A DNA stretch of 6,545 nucleotides from an uncultured Ruminococcus sp. (GTDB lineage: Bacteria > Bacillota > Clostridia > Oscillospirales > Ruminococcaceae). Made by a program: the position numbers and the translations under genes. The DNA lies in NCBI GenBank assembly GCA_947173865.1, contig CAMWGS010000112.1, positions 1 through 6,545 on the forward strand. The letters are read 5' to 3'. The notes beneath the pieces were generated by a model. That model was not told the origin of the DNA. It searched no databases and worked only from the letters and a program-made list of their open reading frames with translations. Of this stretch, positions 5,520 through 6,545 are shown piece after piece (position 1 is the stretch's first letter; the number at the start of each line of letters is the position of its first letter).

Positions 5520-6266
5520 CTATTTTTTCGGAATATATTTGTCCTTTTTCAGAAGAAAAAATATATTTTTTCCGTTAAATAATACTGTAAGTACCATAAA
5601 AATATCTGCCATATGAACAAATAAAAATGATGACACTGTTACACGGGTATAGCGATTTTTTGTCTTACCAAGCTTCCGTACACTTGCCGACAACCTTATA
5701 ATACAATAAATAACACCAATATTAAAGAACAGATATACAGCTATATCATAAATCAGCGGTATCCAGTCGTCAAATACAGGCAATGTTCCGAGTATGTATT
5801 TTACCAGATTTATTATAATATGCACAGCAAAAGCAACAGAAAAATAAATCGAAAGAACACGCAGAATTTCTCCTCCTACGCCGATACCACCTCCCCAGAT
5901 AATTCTGGTGCGTCTGCACCAGCATTCGTACATTTTCAGGTGTACCTTATTGTGTACTCCCTCAATAAATCCATTATTTGAAATTACATAAGGAGAAAAG
6001 TTACATTTATTTTCTTTACAGAAAATCTCCGCCTGATGAAGAAATTCCAGAACATGAGACGGTATACCGTCCACATATAACGGCACTGCCAGTATAAGTG
6101 CATCAACATATTTCAGACTTTGCAGAATTTTCGGATATTCATTTTTTATACGGAGTGAAAAATAATTAACATCATGATTTATAAGACAACTTCCCATAAC
6201 CTTTCCAAGAAATCCTGATGTGCTTGATTTCTTTTTAGGACTGCCGTTTAATATCATTATGTTCAT
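5520..6266 (-). CDS. Flavodoxin-like NAD(P)H-dependent oxidoreductase with C-terminal membrane segments
   Basis: The N-terminal half looks like the flavodoxin-fold NADPH-FMN reductase family. A first strand and phosphate-binding loop, MILNGSPKKKSSTS, lies at residues 4-17. VDALILAVPLYVDGIPSHVLEFL (54-76) matches the second flavin-contacting loop, and NNGFIEG (97-103) with WGGGIGVGGE (124-133) matches the third. The enzyme would bind FMN and use NAD(P)H; the substrate is unknown. From about residue 137 the protein turns hydrophobic, with likely membrane spans at 137-160, 168-193 and 209-231 and a basic end (LLKKDKYIPKK), which is unusual for this family. I place the start at the ATG at 6266 (248 residues): it overlaps the upstream stop as ATGA and has AGGTG 6 bases ahead. 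A GTG at 6275 would add three residues. Cysteines C115 and C117 lie in YECWC. The nearest downstream gene is the small membrane peptide, 50 bp on. Confidence 0.75.
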   Translation of the reverse strand: MNIMILNGSPKKKSSTSGFLGKVMGSCLINHDVNYFSLRIKNEYPKILQSLKYVDALILAVPLYVDGIPSHVLEFLHQAEIFCKENKCNFSPYVISNNGFIEGVHNKVHLKMYECWCRRTRIIWGGGIGVGGEILRVLSIYFSVAFAVHIIINLVKYILGTLPVFDDWIPLIYDIAVYLFFNIGVIYCIIRLSASVRKLGKTKNRYTRVTVSSFLFVHMADIFMVLTVLFNGKNIFFLLKKDKYIPKK

Positions 6267-6545
6267 AATCCGCACCTAATTAAATCCTCTGCACTGTCTG
6301 CGAAATAAACTTCATATTTATCTGCGTCCATGTTTACTGCATGACATTTGACATATTCTTCTGCTGTTTCCCGTTCAAAATCACTGCAATCGCCGTAAAA
6401 ATACACAACTAATTTCCGCTTTATTCCATAACGGTTAATATGATATGTTTTTTCCTTACGATATGTAAGAAACGGAAAACAGTCAGAAATCCCACGGTCA
6501 AAAAAACGCTTTATACCATCACTGTAGCACCCGTAACAGATTGCA
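6263..6545 (-). CDS. C-terminal part of an unidentified protein cut by the right edge
   Basis: A frame open from the right edge codes for 93 residues and ends at TGA (6265-6263), which overlaps the ATG of the flavoprotein as ATGA. The only internal Met (residue 72) is far too late to be the start, so the gene begins outside the window. The fragment opens with ICYGCYSDGIKRFF, a C-x2-C pair, then has RYGIKRKLVVYFYGDC, a basic region leading into a beta strand, and a charged C-terminal part, YEVYFADSAEDLIRCGL. Six cysteines occur in 93 residues (3, 6, 22, 53, 67, 91). The layout could be the tail of another flavoprotein or redox partner of its neighbour, but I do not recognise the family. The ATGA overlap shows that the two are in one operon and probably translationally coupled. 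Confidence 0.72.
   Translation of the reverse strand, partial: AICYGCYSDGIKRFFDRGISDCFPFLTYRKEKTYHINRYGIKRKLVVYFYGDCSDFERETAEEYVKCHAVNMDADKYEVYFADSAEDLIRCGL

Noticed and set aside
5555..5572. An 18-bp perfect palindrome, GAAAAAATATATTTTTTC
   Set aside because: It lies inside the 3' end of the flavoprotein coding region, is built almost entirely of A and T, and follows from Lys, Asn, Ile and Phe codons. There is no GC-rich stem for a terminator.

Overview
This 6.5-kb window is AT-rich and densely packed with genes. Shine-Dalgarno sites are strong, and ATGA stop/start overlaps link neighbouring genes. The sequence suggests a low-GC Gram-positive of the class Clostridia. A Ruminococcus-like member of the Oscillospiraceae is my best guess, because of the long Thr-rich, Ala/Pro-containing linker on a surface lipoprotein and a QueF very close to the Bacillus form. 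This placement is an inference from style, not from a marker gene.

Left part (1-2040): two divergent sigma-A-type promoters lie back to back at 20-92. The minus-strand one fires off the left edge. The plus-strand one has consensus hexamers and drives a two-gene operon. Its first gene is an RlaP-type nucleotidyltransferase and its second, 3 bp downstream, is a membrane-anchored metallophosphoesterase. A perfect 15-bp hairpin with a T-tract closes the operon at 1994-2033.

Right part (2043-6545): everything is on the minus strand, convergent with the first operon. In transcription order it holds: a gene cut by the right edge; a flavodoxin-like oxidoreductase with a membrane C-terminus, overlapping the previous gene by ATGA; a 33-residue single-span membrane peptide with a perfect ribosome binding site; queF (last step to preQ1 in queuosine synthesis) with a 34-residue N-terminal extension; a GH3 (NagZ-like) cell-surface lipoprotein; an unrecognised membrane-anchored protein joined to it by an ATGA overlap and lacking its own ribosome binding site; and a histidine phosphatase. 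Gaps are short (at most about 50 bp) and I see no terminator between these genes, so they may be read through, although their functions do not form one obvious pathway.

No RNA gene, CRISPR array, insertion sequence or phage gene was seen. The most notable points are the tiny membrane ORF before queF, the Asn in place of the expected Asp of the GH3 Asp-His dyad, the membrane tail on the flavoprotein, and the nucleotidyltransferase/phosphoesterase pair. I found no clear evidence of an entirely new system.
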